NCBI GenBank assembly: GCA_025808875.1
Contig: CP075528.1
Span: 186,001-250,000 of the forward strand
Reading direction: 5' to 3'
Source: Enhydrobacter sp.
GTDB lineage: Bacteria; Pseudomonadota; Alphaproteobacteria; Reyranellales; Reyranellaceae
Length of the DNA stretch: 64,000 nt
Made by a program: the position numbers and the translations under genes. The notes under the pieces are model-generated. The model had not been told where the DNA came from and made no database searches. It saw only the letters and a list, made by a program, of their open reading frames with translations. How positions within the stretch are numbered: the first letter of the stretch is position 1; every line of letters begins with the position of its first letter. Positions 46,572 through 60,795 of this stretch are shown in pieces.

Positions 46572-46793
46572 ATGAAACCTCTCGCCATCGTCGGCATCCT
46601 GCTGATCGTGCTGGGTGTCGCCGGCCTCGCTGTCGACAACATCTCCTTCACCGAGCGCAAGACGGTGGTCGACGCCGGCCCGCTCAGAATCACCGCCGAC
46701 CAGCAGCGGACCGTGCCGATTCCCACCATCGCCGGAATCGTCGCCGTCGTGGTGGGCTTCGGCCTCGTCTTCATGAGCCGCCAGCGCGCCTGA
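46572..46793 (+). CDS. Small two-helix membrane protein
   Basis: 73-residue protein with two hydrophobic segments (about residues 4-22 and 50-68) joined by a polar loop of about 28 residues containing ERKTVVDAGPLRI. I do not recognise a function; small proteins of this shape are common in proteobacterial genomes. The ATG at 46572 is 35 bases after the selenoprotein stop on the same strand, so co-transcription is possible. Confidence 0.65.
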   Translation: MKPLAIVGILLIVLGVAGLAVDNISFTERKTVVDAGPLRITADQQRTVPIPTIAGIVAVVVGFGLVFMSRQRA

Positions 46794-46814
46794 GCGCGCC
46801 GGCGCTCGCTCAGG
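46789..46814. terminator. Candidate bidirectional hairpin between convergent genes
   Basis: CCTGAGCG and CGCTCAGG form a perfect 8-bp stem around a 10-base GC-rich loop. The stop codon of the small membrane protein lies in the left arm and the stop of the Lin0512 gene in the right arm. Neither side has a T-run, so it is a weak intrinsic terminator candidate or an mRNA 3'-end stabiliser. Confidence 0.35.
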
Positions 46815-47154
46815 GCAGGTCGAGACGCACCGCGATTGCCGCACTGGCGATCACGGCGGGGTCGTTGTTCTCGGAGTCGGGCACGTCGAGCCCGCCCTTG
46901 ACCGCCTTCACCGTGACGATGCCGTGCGGCAGCGAGGCCTTGACCTTGTCGAGATCGACCTTGTCGGGCCGCTGTACGCCGATCGTGACGTCGACGAACA
47001 TCGAGGTCTTCGGATCGACCTTGAGCGCGCGCAGCATGGTGAGCGAGGAATGGTGCAGGGCGTCCTGGACCGCGCGCAGGGCCGCCTTGGTGTAGTCGCC
47101 GCCGTGCAGGTCGTTGCCGGTGCCGAGCTCGAGGATGACGCGCTTCGCGGGCAT
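46810..47154 (-). CDS. Lin0512-family protein, copy 2
   Basis: 114-residue protein of the small Lin0512 family (function unknown). Family pattern: ILELGTGNDLHGGDYTKAALRAVQDALHHSSL at residues 7-38, then VTIGVQRPDKVD and LPHGIVTVKAVKGGLDV. It is the second of two tandem paralogues and its ATG shares one base with the stop of the first (TGATG), so the pair is translated together, probably as a hetero-oligomer. No signal peptide or membrane segment. The position next to the selenoprotein unit but on the opposite strand gives no functional clue. Confidence 0.88.
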   Translation of the reverse strand: MPAKRVILELGTGNDLHGGDYTKAALRAVQDALHHSSLTMLRALKVDPKTSMFVDVTIGVQRPDKVDLDKVKASLPHGIVTVKAVKGGLDVPDSENNDPAVIASAAIAVRLDLP

Positions 47155-47492
47155 CAGAGGTCGAGCCTCACGATGGCCGCCGCCTGGGCGATCACGGTCT
47201 TGTCGGTGCCGGCCTCGTTGGCGACTTCCAGCCCGCCTTCGACCACCTTCACCGTGCCGCTGCCGTGCGGCAGGACGGCGAGCACCTCGGCCGTGTCGAC
47301 GCGGTCGGGCCGGGGCACGCCGATCAGGATCTCGACCTGCATGTCGTCGCTCGACTTGCCGACGGCGCCGGCGACGGTGAGCGAATTGTGCCACAGCGCG
47401 TCCTTGAGCGCGCGCACCGCGGCCTTGGTGTAGTCGGCGCCGCGAATGTCGGTGCCCATGCCGATCTCCAGCGCCACGCGCTTCAATGCCAT
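47154..47492 (-). CDS. Lin0512-family protein, copy 1
   Basis: 112-residue paralogue of the following gene, with the same blocks: ALEIGMGTDIRGADYTKAAVRALKDALWHNSL, ILIGVPRPDRVDTAEV and LPHGSGTVKVVEGGLEVAN. A strong ribosome site (CGGAGGAAACA) precedes the ATG at 47492. The open frame extends 12 codons upstream but lacks conservation. Both copies keep the central Gly-Asp-Tyr-Thr-Lys stretch, so neither looks degenerate. Confidence 0.88.
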   Translation of the reverse strand: MALKRVALEIGMGTDIRGADYTKAAVRALKDALWHNSLTVAGAVGKSSDDMQVEILIGVPRPDRVDTAEVLAVLPHGSGTVKVVEGGLEVANEAGTDKTVIAQAAAIVRLDL

Positions 47493-47554
47493 GCCTGTTT
47501 CCTCCGGACCGTGCCAGCGATGTAGCACAGCCCGGCGCCGGCGCGGTCGAAGAT

Positions 47555-47725
47555 TCAGCGAGCGACCGGCGATGGCGGGCCGGGTGGATGCGGTACCGGC
47601 GGCGGCTTGATCTCCGGCTCCGGCGCGCCGGGCGGCGGCATCTCGGGCGGGATCGGCTTGACGCGCCCGGGCTCGGTCGGCTCGGGCGGCGGAACCTCGG
47701 GACTGGGATTGGGGTTCGACGGCAT
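47555..47725 (-). CDS. Small proline-rich protein
   Basis: 56-residue protein, almost half proline, with many Glu (PEVPPPEPTEPG, PPEMPPPGAPEPE). It is expected to be fully disordered. It is preceded by an AAGG-containing site close to the ATG at 47725 and lies 30 bases downstream of a 30-bp perfect palindrome. Proline/glutamate-rich peptides like this are frequent in alphaproteobacteria but have no known role. Because GC-rich DNA readily encodes proline runs, the gene is uncertain. Confidence 0.45.
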   Translation of the reverse strand: MPSNPNPSPEVPPPEPTEPGRVKPIPPEMPPPGAPEPEIKPPPVPHPPGPPSPVAR

Positions 47726-47749
47726 GCCTTTCTCTCTTCCGATCGAGGT

Positions 47750-47779
47750 GGGAATGCCCGTCCGCGGACGGGCATTCCC
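47750..47779. repeat. Perfect 30-bp palindrome
   Basis: GGGAATGCCCGTCCG is followed immediately by its exact reverse complement, centred on CCGCGG. It lies between two small minus-strand ORFs, 22 bases past the stop of the Q-rich gene and 24 bases before the ATG of the proline-rich ORF. No T-run follows on either strand, so it is an atypical terminator; an attenuator or protein site is possible. Confidence 0.7.
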
Positions 47780-47801
47780 GCTCTGTCTGCCGTTGACGCC
47801 T

Positions 47802-47984
47802 CTACGGCTGACGCTTCTGCGCGTCGTCCTGTTCGGGCTGTTCGATGTTCTGCGGCTGGCGCTTGGGATCGCCGTTCGGGTTCGCCGGATCCTGGCGCTG
47901 ACGCTGCTGCTGCTCGCGCTGCGGCTGGGGCTGCTGCTGGTTCTCGCGCGGCTGCGAGGGATTGCGGTTGTCGGGAGCGCTCAT
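47802..47984 (-). CDS. Small Gln/Pro-rich disordered protein
   Basis: 60-residue hydrophilic protein dominated by Gln, Arg, Pro and Asn (QQQPQPQREQQQRQRQ), with no hydrophobic core, so likely disordered. It has an excellent ribosome site (GAGGAGGAGAGACCG) at the ATG at 47984, the main reason to accept it as real. It lies 98 bases downstream of the HWE kinase gene. No function can be assigned. Confidence 0.6.
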   Translation of the reverse strand: MSAPDNRNPSQPRENQQQPQPQREQQQRQRQDPANPNGDPKRQPQNIEQPEQDDAQKRQP

Positions 47985-48082
47985 CGGTCTCTCCTCCTCG
48001 TTGCTGCATGGCCGGTGCGGCCAACACAGTGAGGAAACGCCCCGCTTTCCGCCCGGGTTGCGGACCCTTTTCGCGGCTTCGG

Positions 48083-49983
48083 CTACTGTTCGGCCGCGCG
48101 GCGCGGTTGCGGGACGTCTAGCAGGGACACCAGCACCCGCTCGAGCGCGTCGGGTTCGATCGGCTTCTGCAGGATCGGGATGTTGGCATAGCGCCGGTCG
48201 ATGCCGTCGCGCTGGTAGCCGGTGATGAAGACGAACGGGATGCCGCGCGCGATCAGCAGGTCGGCCAGCGGATCGGCGAGGCTGCCGCCGAGGTTGAAGT
48301 CGAGCAGGGCGCCGTCGAAGCCGCCGGCCTTGGCGGCGGCGATGCCGTCGGCGAGCCGCCCGAACGGCCCGATCACGGTGGCCCCGATGGCTTCGAGGGT
48401 CTTCTTCACCATCATGCCGACCAGGAACTCGTCCTCGACCATCAGCAGGCGCTTGCCCGCGAGGCTGCCCGGCCGATTGCTGTTCGCTTCCTTGAGAGGG
48501 GGCGTCCGTGGCGCCGGCGGCGGTTCGGTGAGCATCAACTGGGCGCGCGGGATGGCGAGGCGGCAGCGCAGGCCCTGCGGCCGCCATTCGTAGTCCACGC
48601 TTCCGCGGAACTGCGCCTCGATGCTCGACCGCACGATGGTGAGGCCGAACCCGAAGGAAGACGGCGGCGACGTGGCCGGCCCGCCGGTCTCCGTCCACTC
48701 GAGCTCGGCGGCATCGTTGCCGATCGACCAGCGCACGCTGAGCCGTCCGCCCGGCGTCGACAGCGCGCCGTACTTTGCGGCGTTGGTCGCGAGCTCGTGC
48801 AGGGCGATGGCGACCGCCTGCGCCGCCGCCGGCAGGAGCAGCGCATCGGGTCCGTCGACGTCGATTCGCCCGACGGTCTCGGTGCGATAGGCCGCCAGCT
48901 CCTCGTCGACGATCTTGCGCAGGTCGGCGCCTTCCCAGCGCGTCGCGGAGAGCAGGCTGTGGGTGGCGGCGATGGCGTGGATGCGGCCTTCGACCGCGCG
49001 GATGAACTCGGCCGTCGTCGCCGCCTTGGTCAGGCGCAGCACCGAGAGCACGACCGCCAGCGTGTTCTTGGCACGATGGTCGACCTCGCGCGCCAGCAGG
49101 ACCTGGCGTTCCTCGGCGCGCTTTCGTTCGGTGATGTCGACGCTGACCGCGTTCAGCCGGACCGGCCTGCCGTCGGCGTCCCGCATGATCGCGACCGCGC
49201 CGAAGCACCAGCGCACCTCGGCATCGGGCCGCACGATGCGGAACTCCGCCAGGTAGCGCGGCCCCTCGGCCTGCAGGGCGGCGACGAGCGGGCTGCGCTC
49301 GCGGTCGTCGGGATGGACCATGGCGAGCACGCGGTCGCAGGTCGGGGCGAACGCCGCCGGGTCGACGCCGTAGATGCGGTACTGGCCCTCGTCCCACTCG
49401 AGGCGGTTGCGCGCGACGTCGAGCTCCCACGACCCCATGTCGCCGGCCGACAGCGCCAGCGAGCGGCGCTCCTCGCTGCGGCGCAGGCGCTCGGTCTGCG
49501 CTTCCAGCTCGGCGGTGCGGGCGGCCACGCGCTGCTCCAGTTCGGCGTTGAGCTGCTCGAGCTGCCGCGTCTTGCGGTAGAGCTCGGCGAAGACCTTGAC
49601 CTTGGCGCGCAGCATCTCGGGCACCACCGGGACGGCGACGTAGTCGACGGCGCCGATCTGATAGCCGCGCAGGTGGTCGGTCTCGGCGATCTGCACCGCC
49701 GAGACGAAGATGATGGCGAGCTTGCGGAAACGCGGATGGTCGCGAATCATCGCGGCGAGCTGGAAGCCGTCGAGGCCCGGCATGACGACATCGATCAGCA
49801 CCACGGCGACGTCGGTCTTGAGCAGGATGCCGAGCGCCTCGTGCGGCGACTCCGCCTTGATGAGGTTCTCGCCCAGCTCGTCGAGGATGACCTCGTAGCT
49901 CAGCAGCTTGGCCGGCTGGTCGTCGACCAGCAGGATGTTGACCCGGTCGGCGCGGTCGGCCGGCGCCGTCTCGGCGGCCGACA

Positions 49984-49984
<1 letters not shown>
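48083..49984 (-). CDS. Response regulator/HWE histidine kinase hybrid
   Basis: 633-residue soluble signalling protein. Domain order: receiver (about 16-135, NILLVDDQPAK, phosphoacceptor Asp in LIDVVMPGLDG), coiled coil (145-190), PAS (about 195-300), HWE-type kinase with His near residue 303 (EVDHRAKNTLAVVLSV) and ATP-binding HELATNAAKYGALS, then a C-terminal receiver (about 510-630, LLMVEDEFLVG, LLDFNLGG). HWE kinases are mostly alphaproteobacterial. Its ATG shares one base with the stop of the poly-HAMP kinase upstream, so the two are co-translated and probably work in one phosphorelay. There is no DNA-binding domain. Confidence 0.93.
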
Positions 49985-54885
<4,901 letters not shown>

Positions 54886-54993
54886 GGCGAACTCCCCCTC
54901 GGGGAGCGGTCGCGCCGGCGCACGCAGTTCCCCGCATCAGGGCTGAAAACGCCGCTGCAGGCGAAAGGTTGCGTGTAAAAAGTGTGAGAAAAG

Positions 54994-55006
54994 CGGCCTC
55001 AGGCCG
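54994..55006 (-). terminator. Candidate terminator overlapping the solute-binding protein stop
   Basis: On the minus strand CGGCC-TGA-GGCCG forms a 5-bp stem whose loop is the stop codon itself, followed by CTTTTCTC. It is short, and the T-run is broken by C, so it is a modest intrinsic terminator candidate between the binding-protein gene and the kinase operon on the same strand. Confidence 0.4.
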
Positions 55007-55724
55007 GGGGTGCGACCGACAGGCCCTTCACCTTGTGGCGCTCGATGAAGCCGCTCACCAGGCCGGATTTCTTGGCCTGCTCGACGAAGCCCGCGAGGAA
55101 CTTGGCGCCCTCCGCATTGGCCCTGGCCGTGCCGACCGCCTGCTGCACGGCGGTGAACTTGCCGTCGAGGATCCTGAGCTCGGGATGCTTCTCGACGTCC
55201 TTGAGGAGACCCGGCCGCAAGCCGGCCAGCACGTCGAGCTTGTCGTCGTAGAACCTGCGGAACGCGCCCTCGAGGCCGGCTACCTGGATCAGCTCTGCAT
55301 GGCGGATGTTGTTCTCCAGCCACAGCCCGTAGGCCGAGCGCGCCGACACCGCGATGCGCACGCCTTTCCTGTCGACGTCGGCGATCGCTTTGATCGGCGA
55401 GCCCGGCGGCACCATGTAGGTCGCCTCGATCTCGACATAGGCCGCCGTGAAGGCGATGGTCGCCGCGCGCTGCGGCTCGGCGCCGATCAGGCCGATGTCC
55501 CACACGTTCTTGCCCGACTGGTCGGCGAGCTCGCCCGGCGTCTTGAAGGTGACGTACTTCACCGGCACGCCGAGCGCGTCGGCGATGGCGCGCGCCATGT
55601 CGGGCGCCACGCCCTCGGGATCGCCCGAGGCGCTGCGTCCGGTCACCAGCAGGAAGTTGGAGAGGTTGATGCCGGCACGCAGAACGCCGGTCGGCGCCAG
55701 CTCGGCTTTCACTTTGTCGTTCAT
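54999..55724 (-). CDS. Family 3 solute-binding protein lacking a signal peptide
   Basis: 241-residue protein of the SBP_bac_3 fold (amino-acid-type binding proteins): [15 protein letters not shown] near residue 13, [17 protein letters not shown] near residue 36, [15 protein letters not shown] near residue 73 and [16 protein letters not shown] near residue 103. The usual N-terminal signal peptide is absent, and no alternative upstream start adds one in the 42-base gap to the esterase gene. It may be cytoplasmic, perhaps an enzyme-like or sensory relative such as a cyclohexadienyl-dehydratase type protein. No permease or ATPase is adjacent. Confidence 0.85.
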   Translation of the reverse strand: MNDKVKAELAPTGVLRAGINLSNFLLVTGRSASGDPEGVAPDMARAIADALGVPVKYVTFKTPGELADQSGKNVWDIGLIGAEPQRAATIAFTAAYVEIEATYMVPPGSPIKAIADVDRKGVRIAVSARSAYGLWLENNIRHAELIQVAGLEGAFRRFYDDKLDVLAGLRPGLLKDVEKHPELRILDGKFTAVQQAVGTARANAEGAKFLAGFVEQAKKSGLVSGFIERHKVKGLSVAPPA

Positions 55725-55766
55725 GGCGCCAGTCTATACTCATTCGCGACGGGAGAAGAAGCGGAC

Positions 55767-57283
<1,517 letters not shown>

Positions 57284-57287
<4 letters not shown>

Positions 57288-58387
57288 AGATCGTCGACGT
57301 CACGCTCACCCTGTTCGCCTGGGACGACATCCCGCCGACGCAGTACGGCAGCCACAGCAAGTTCGCCGGCTCGAGCGCGCTCGGCCTGCTCACCCTGCGC
57401 ACCGACGACGGCGTCGAGGGCCACGCCTTCCTCGGCTCGGCGTCCAACGCCGCGACGACCGACGGGCAGGGGCTGATCACGCACCTGAAGCCGATGGTGA
57501 TGGGCCGCGATCCGCTGCAGCGCGAGGCGGTCGTGGCCGACCTGTGGCGCCGCCAGCGCAATGCGGGCGTGCGCGCCATCGGCGCGGTCGACGTCGCGCT
57601 GTGGGACCTCGTCGGCAAGGCGATGGGCCAGCCGATCCATCGTCTGCTCGGCACCTATCGCGAATCGGTGCCGGCCTATGCCAGCTCCGCCGTGCTCTCC
57701 TCGGCGGAGGCCTATGCCGAGCAGGCGGTCGAGTTCAAGGAGTACGGCTGGGCGGCCTACAAGATTCATCCGCCGACGCGCTGGCGCGACGACATCAAGG
57801 TCTGCGAGGCGGTGCGCAAGGCGGTCGGCGACTACACCATCATGCTCGACTCGACCTGGGCCTACGATTTCCCCGCCGCGCTCCGGGTCGGCCGCGCCGT
57901 CGAGGAGATGGGCTTCTACTGGTACGAGGATCCGCTGCACGACCAGGACATCTACAACTACGTCAAGCTCAAGCAGGCGCTCTCGATCCCGATCCTCGCC
58001 ACCGAGTATCCCATCACCGGCCTGGAGAGCTACCAGCCCTGGCTCATGCTGCAGGCCACCGACTACCTGCGCGGCGACGTCGCGGTGAAGGGCGGCATCA
58101 CCACCCTGGTCAAGACCGCGCACCTCGCCGAGGCCTTCCGCATGAACTACGAGGTCCATCATGGCGGCAACTCGCTGAACAACGTCGCCAACCTGCACGT
58201 CATCGCCTCGATCCGGAACACCGAGTTCTTCGAGGTCCTGCTGCCCGACGGCGCGCAGAAATACGGCCTCGAGCAGGACATCGTCGTCGGCCGCGACGGC
58301 ATGGTGCACGTGCCCAACGGTCCGGGCCTCGGCGCGGCGATCGACTTCAAGCTGATCGAGCGGAAGAGGATGGCGATCCTGACGTGA
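57284..58387 (+). CDS. Enolase-superfamily (mandelate racemase/muconate lactonizing) enzyme
   Basis: 367-residue enzyme. The N-terminal cap (residues 1-125) precedes a barrel with metal ligands Asp in MLDSTWAYD near residue 194, Glu in WYEDPL near residue 221 and Glu in ATEYPITG near residue 247. AAYKIHPP near residue 160 holds the catalytic Lys on the second strand, and HHGGNSLNN near residue 290 the likely general acid/base His. These enzymes abstract the alpha proton of carboxylates to racemise, dehydrate or cycloisomerise them. The exact reaction is not readable. It overlaps both neighbours by four bases. Confidence 0.9.
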
Positions 58388-58827
58388 ACATCTATGTCGA
58401 CGCCGACGCCTGCCCGGTGAAGAACGAGATCTATCGCGTTGCCGAACGTTACCGGGTCAAGGTCTACGTCGTCAGCAACTCCTATCTCGGCGTGCCGCAG
58501 GATCTGCGCATCGAACTGGTGGTCGTGAGCGACAGCTTCGACGCGGCCGACAACTGGATCGCCGACCGCGTCGGGTCGGGCGACATCGTCATTACCGCCG
58601 ATATTCCGCTCGCCGACCGCAGCCTGAAAGCGGGAGCCACCGTCATCGGCAACACCGGCCTGCCTTTCACGACTTCCTCGATCGGCATGGCGATGGCCAA
58701 CCGCGAGCTGCTGTCGAACCTGCGCGCCATGGGGGAAGTGACGGGTGGACCCAAGCCCATGACGCAGCGCGATCGTTCGCGGTTCCTGTCGACGCTCGAC
58801 GAGACGATTCAGCGGCTGCGGCGGTAG
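58384..58827 (+). CDS. yaiI: YaiI/YqxD family protein (DUF188)
   Basis: 147-residue protein of the YaiI/YqxD family, a PIN-like fold of unknown function. IYVDADACPVKNEI at the start, VSDSFDAADNWI near residue 58, DIVITADIPLADR near residue 70 and GGPKPMTQRDRSRF near residue 123 are family landmarks. The Asp-rich start suggests a metal-dependent nuclease-like site. The start is a GTG that overlaps the previous stop by four bases. Its link to the two metabolic genes upstream is probably positional only. Confidence 0.93.
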   Translation: MNIYVDADACPVKNEIYRVAERYRVKVYVVSNSYLGVPQDLRIELVVVSDSFDAADNWIADRVGSGDIVITADIPLADRSLKAGATVIGNTGLPFTTSSIGMAMANRELLSNLRAMGEVTGGPKPMTQRDRSRFLSTLDETIQRLRR

Positions 58828-58850
58828 GCGTTCCCGGTCCTCGCGGCCGG

Positions 58851-59537
58851 CTACGCCGCTTTGGTCTTGAGCACGTCCCAGGCGCGATGGAAGGCCTGGG
58901 CCATCTCCTCGGCGGGCACCGCGCCGGAGAACAGCACGTGGCCCTGCAGGGCGAAGCTCGGCACGCCCTGGATGCCGGCGTTGCGCGCCATCTGGTCGCC
59001 CGCCAGCACCTCGCGCTTTGCGTCCTCCGAGGCGAGCAGCGCCGCGACCGCCTCGCGCTCCAGCCCGCCGCGCTGGCCGAGCTCGGCCAGCACCGTGTCG
59101 TCGCCGATGTCGGCGCCCTCGCAGAAATAGCCCTGGAAGAGGGACTCGACGACGCCGTCCTGCACGCCCTTCTGGCCGGCCAGCCGGATGACGCGATGCG
59201 CGTTCACGGTGTTGGGCGTGCGGGTCAGGCGCTCGAGATGGAACTCCAGCCCGACCGCGGCGGCGGCCTCGCTGACACGCTGGTCGAGCTGGCGCGAGCG
59301 CTCGAGGCTGCCGAACTTGGCGATGCGGTACTTCTCGCGCTCGACGCCCTCGGCCGGCATCTCGGGATTGAGCTGGAAGGGGTGCCAGGCGACGATGAAG
59401 TGCAGCTTGTCCCTGGCGAGGATGTCGAGCGCGCGCTCGAGCTGGCGCTTGCCGATGTAGCACCAGGGACAGATCGCATCGGAGATGACGTCGATGCGGC
59501 CGGTGGGTGGGCGGCCGATGGTTTGGGTTGCGTCCAT
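58851..59537 (-). CDS. DsbA-family oxidoreductase, FrnE-like
   Basis: 228-residue thioredoxin-fold protein of the cytoplasmic DsbA/FrnE group. The redox motif CPWCYIGKRQLE is near residue 23, WHPFQLNPEMP near residue 51, and the cis-Pro segment GIQGVPSFAL near residue 188. There is no signal peptide, so it acts in the cytoplasm. FrnE-type proteins are thiol isomerases linked to stress or polyketide metabolism. The gene converges on yaiI with 23 bases between and is divergent from the SDR gene. Confidence 0.92.
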   Translation of the reverse strand: MDATQTIGRPPTGRIDVISDAICPWCYIGKRQLERALDILARDKLHFIVAWHPFQLNPEMPAEGVEREKYRIAKFGSLERSRQLDQRVSEAAAAVGLEFHLERLTRTPNTVNAHRVIRLAGQKGVQDGVVESLFQGYFCEGADIGDDTVLAELGQRGGLEREAVAALLASEDAKREVLAGDQMARNAGIQGVPSFALQGHVLFSGAVPAEEMAQAFHRAWDVLKTKAA

Positions 59538-59605
59538 GGCTGTTTCCTTCCCTATTGCGGTTCAGCCTATACCCGCGTCGAATCGCGGGCAACGAGGAGA
59601 CCCCG

Positions 59606-60298
59606 ATGGAAAAGCCCGCCTACCGCTCCGCCCTGATCGTCGGCACCGGCCCCGGCCTCAGCGCCTCGCTCGCCCGGCTGTTCGCCCGCAACGGACTCGC
59701 CGTCGCCGTGGCCGCGCGCCAGACCGACAAGCTCGCCGCGCTGGCGAAGGAGACGGGCGCGTCGGTTCACGCCTGCAACGCCGCCGATCCGAAGGAAGTT
59801 GCCGCGCTGTTCAAGGCCGTCGAGGCGAAAGGCCGGGCGCCCGACGTGGTGGTCTACAACGCAAGCTCGCGCGTGCGCGCGCCGCTGATCGATGTCGCGC
59901 CCGAGGACGCGCGCCGGGCGCTGGAAATCTCCGCCTTCGGCGCCTTCCTGGTGTCGCAGGAGGCGGCGCGCCGCATGCTGCCCAACAAGCACGGCGCGAT
60001 CTTCCTGACCGGCGCGACGGCGGGCGTGAAGGGCTTCGCGCAGTCGGCCACCTTCGCCATGGGCAAGTTCGCGCTGCGCGGCCTCGCGCAATCGATGGCG
60101 CGCGAGTTCGCGCCGCAGGGCATCCATGTCGCGCATTTCGTCATCGACGGCGGCATCCGGAGCGCTGCGCGCCCCGACTCGTCCGACACCCTGCTCGACC
60201 CCGACGCCATCGCCGAAACCTATTGGGCGACCTTGATGCAGCACCGCAGCGCCTGGAGCTGGGAGATCGAGGTCCGCCCCTGGGTGGAGAAGTTTTAG
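59606..60298 (+). CDS. SDR-family protein with Phe in place of the catalytic Tyr
   Basis: 230-residue Rossmann-fold short-chain dehydrogenase/reductase. The nucleotide-binding motif is ALIVGTGPGLSASLARLF (GxGxGxS form) and VVYNASS replaces the usual NNAG. The active site reads FLTGATAG...SATFAMGKFAL: the Lys of YxxxK is kept but Tyr is Phe. Such a protein may be catalytically altered, or use another proton donor. The ATG at 59606 has an AGGAG site. Its stop lies four bases before the first palindromic repeat. Substrate unknown. Confidence 0.88.
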   Translation: MEKPAYRSALIVGTGPGLSASLARLFARNGLAVAVAARQTDKLAALAKETGASVHACNAADPKEVAALFKAVEAKGRAPDVVVYNASSRVRAPLIDVAPEDARRALEISAFGAFLVSQEAARRMLPNKHGAIFLTGATAGVKGFAQSATFAMGKFALRGLAQSMAREFAPQGIHVAHFVIDGGIRSAARPDSSDTLLDPDAIAETYWATLMQHRSAWSWEIEVRPWVEKF

Positions 60299-60301
60299 GA
60301 G

Positions 60302-60392
60302 TCTGTCGTCCTGAGCGGAGCGAAGGACCTGGTGGAACGACCGGCGATTTTGCTGCCGGCGAGAGATCCTTCGCTTCGCTCAGGATGACAGA
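60302..60392. repeat. REP-like imperfect palindrome, copy 1
   Basis: 91-bp element whose 29-base ends (TCTGTC[G/A]TCCTGAGCG...) are inverted complements with three mismatches. A short inner hairpin (CCGGC...GCCGG) lies in the central loop. It is nearly identical to copy 2 at 60711-60795 and in the same orientation, and it abuts the SDR stop. The ends read TCCTGAGCG and CGCTCAGGA, the form of dispersed palindromic repeats known in alphaproteobacteria. Confidence 0.88.
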
Positions 60393-60413
60393 AAAGCCAT
60401 ATGCGTGTATTTT

Positions 60414-60794
60414 ATGAAGATGAACAACCGACAGTTTTGGGTCTACATCCTCACGAGCAGCTCCGGGAACGCCATGTATATCGGCGTCACGAACAACCTT
60501 GAAAACCGAATCTGGGAACATCGCTCTGGAACCGGAAGCGAGTTCGCGAAGAAGTACCGTGTTACGCGCCTGGTCTATGCAGAGGAGTACGACAATCCGA
60601 CCGACGCAATCGCCCGTGAGAAACAGCTGAAGGGCTGGCGACGGGAACGCAAGAACGGGTTGGTTCGGACCATTAACCCGATGTTCCGCGACTTGATGCC
60701 CGACACGCGTGTCGTCCTGAGCGGAGCGAAGGACCTGGTGGAACGAGCAGCGATTTTGCTGCCGGCGAGAGATCCTTCGCTGCGCTCAGGATGA
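60414..60794 (+). CDS. GIY-YIG nuclease-domain protein with repeat-derived C-terminus
   Basis: 126-residue protein. Residues about 8-90 are a stand-alone GIY-YIG domain: VYIL and YIGVTNNLENRIWEH give the two signature strands and catalytic Arg, AREKQLKGWRRERK the catalytic Glu, and RTINPMF the final segment. The normal domain ends near DLMP; the last 28 or so residues (VVLSGAKDL...) and the stop codon are encoded by repeat copy 2. I chose ATG 60414; GTG 60405 or ATG 60420 are alternatives. The gene is bracketed by two copies of one palindromic repeat, suggesting a mobile or mobilisable cassette. Its base composition is visibly less GC-rich than its neighbours. Confidence 0.88.
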   Translation: MKMNNRQFWVYILTSSSGNAMYIGVTNNLENRIWEHRSGTGSEFAKKYRVTRLVYAEEYDNPTDAIAREKQLKGWRRERKNGLVRTINPMFRDLMPDTRVVLSGAKDLVERAAILLPARDPSLRSG

Positions 60795-60795
60795 C
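60711..60795. repeat. REP-like imperfect palindrome, copy 2
   Basis: 85-bp copy of the element at 60302-60392, differing at only a few positions (for example GAGCAGC versus GACCGGC in the loop). The stop codon of the GIY-YIG gene (60792-60794) and the stop of the convergent HAD gene (60786-60788) both lie inside its right arm. Confidence 0.88.

Noticed and set aside
46290..46793. A separate 167-residue ORF starting at the UGA
   Set aside because: It is out of frame with the UGSC continuation; only its last 73 codons, from 46572, form a plausible membrane protein with its own start.
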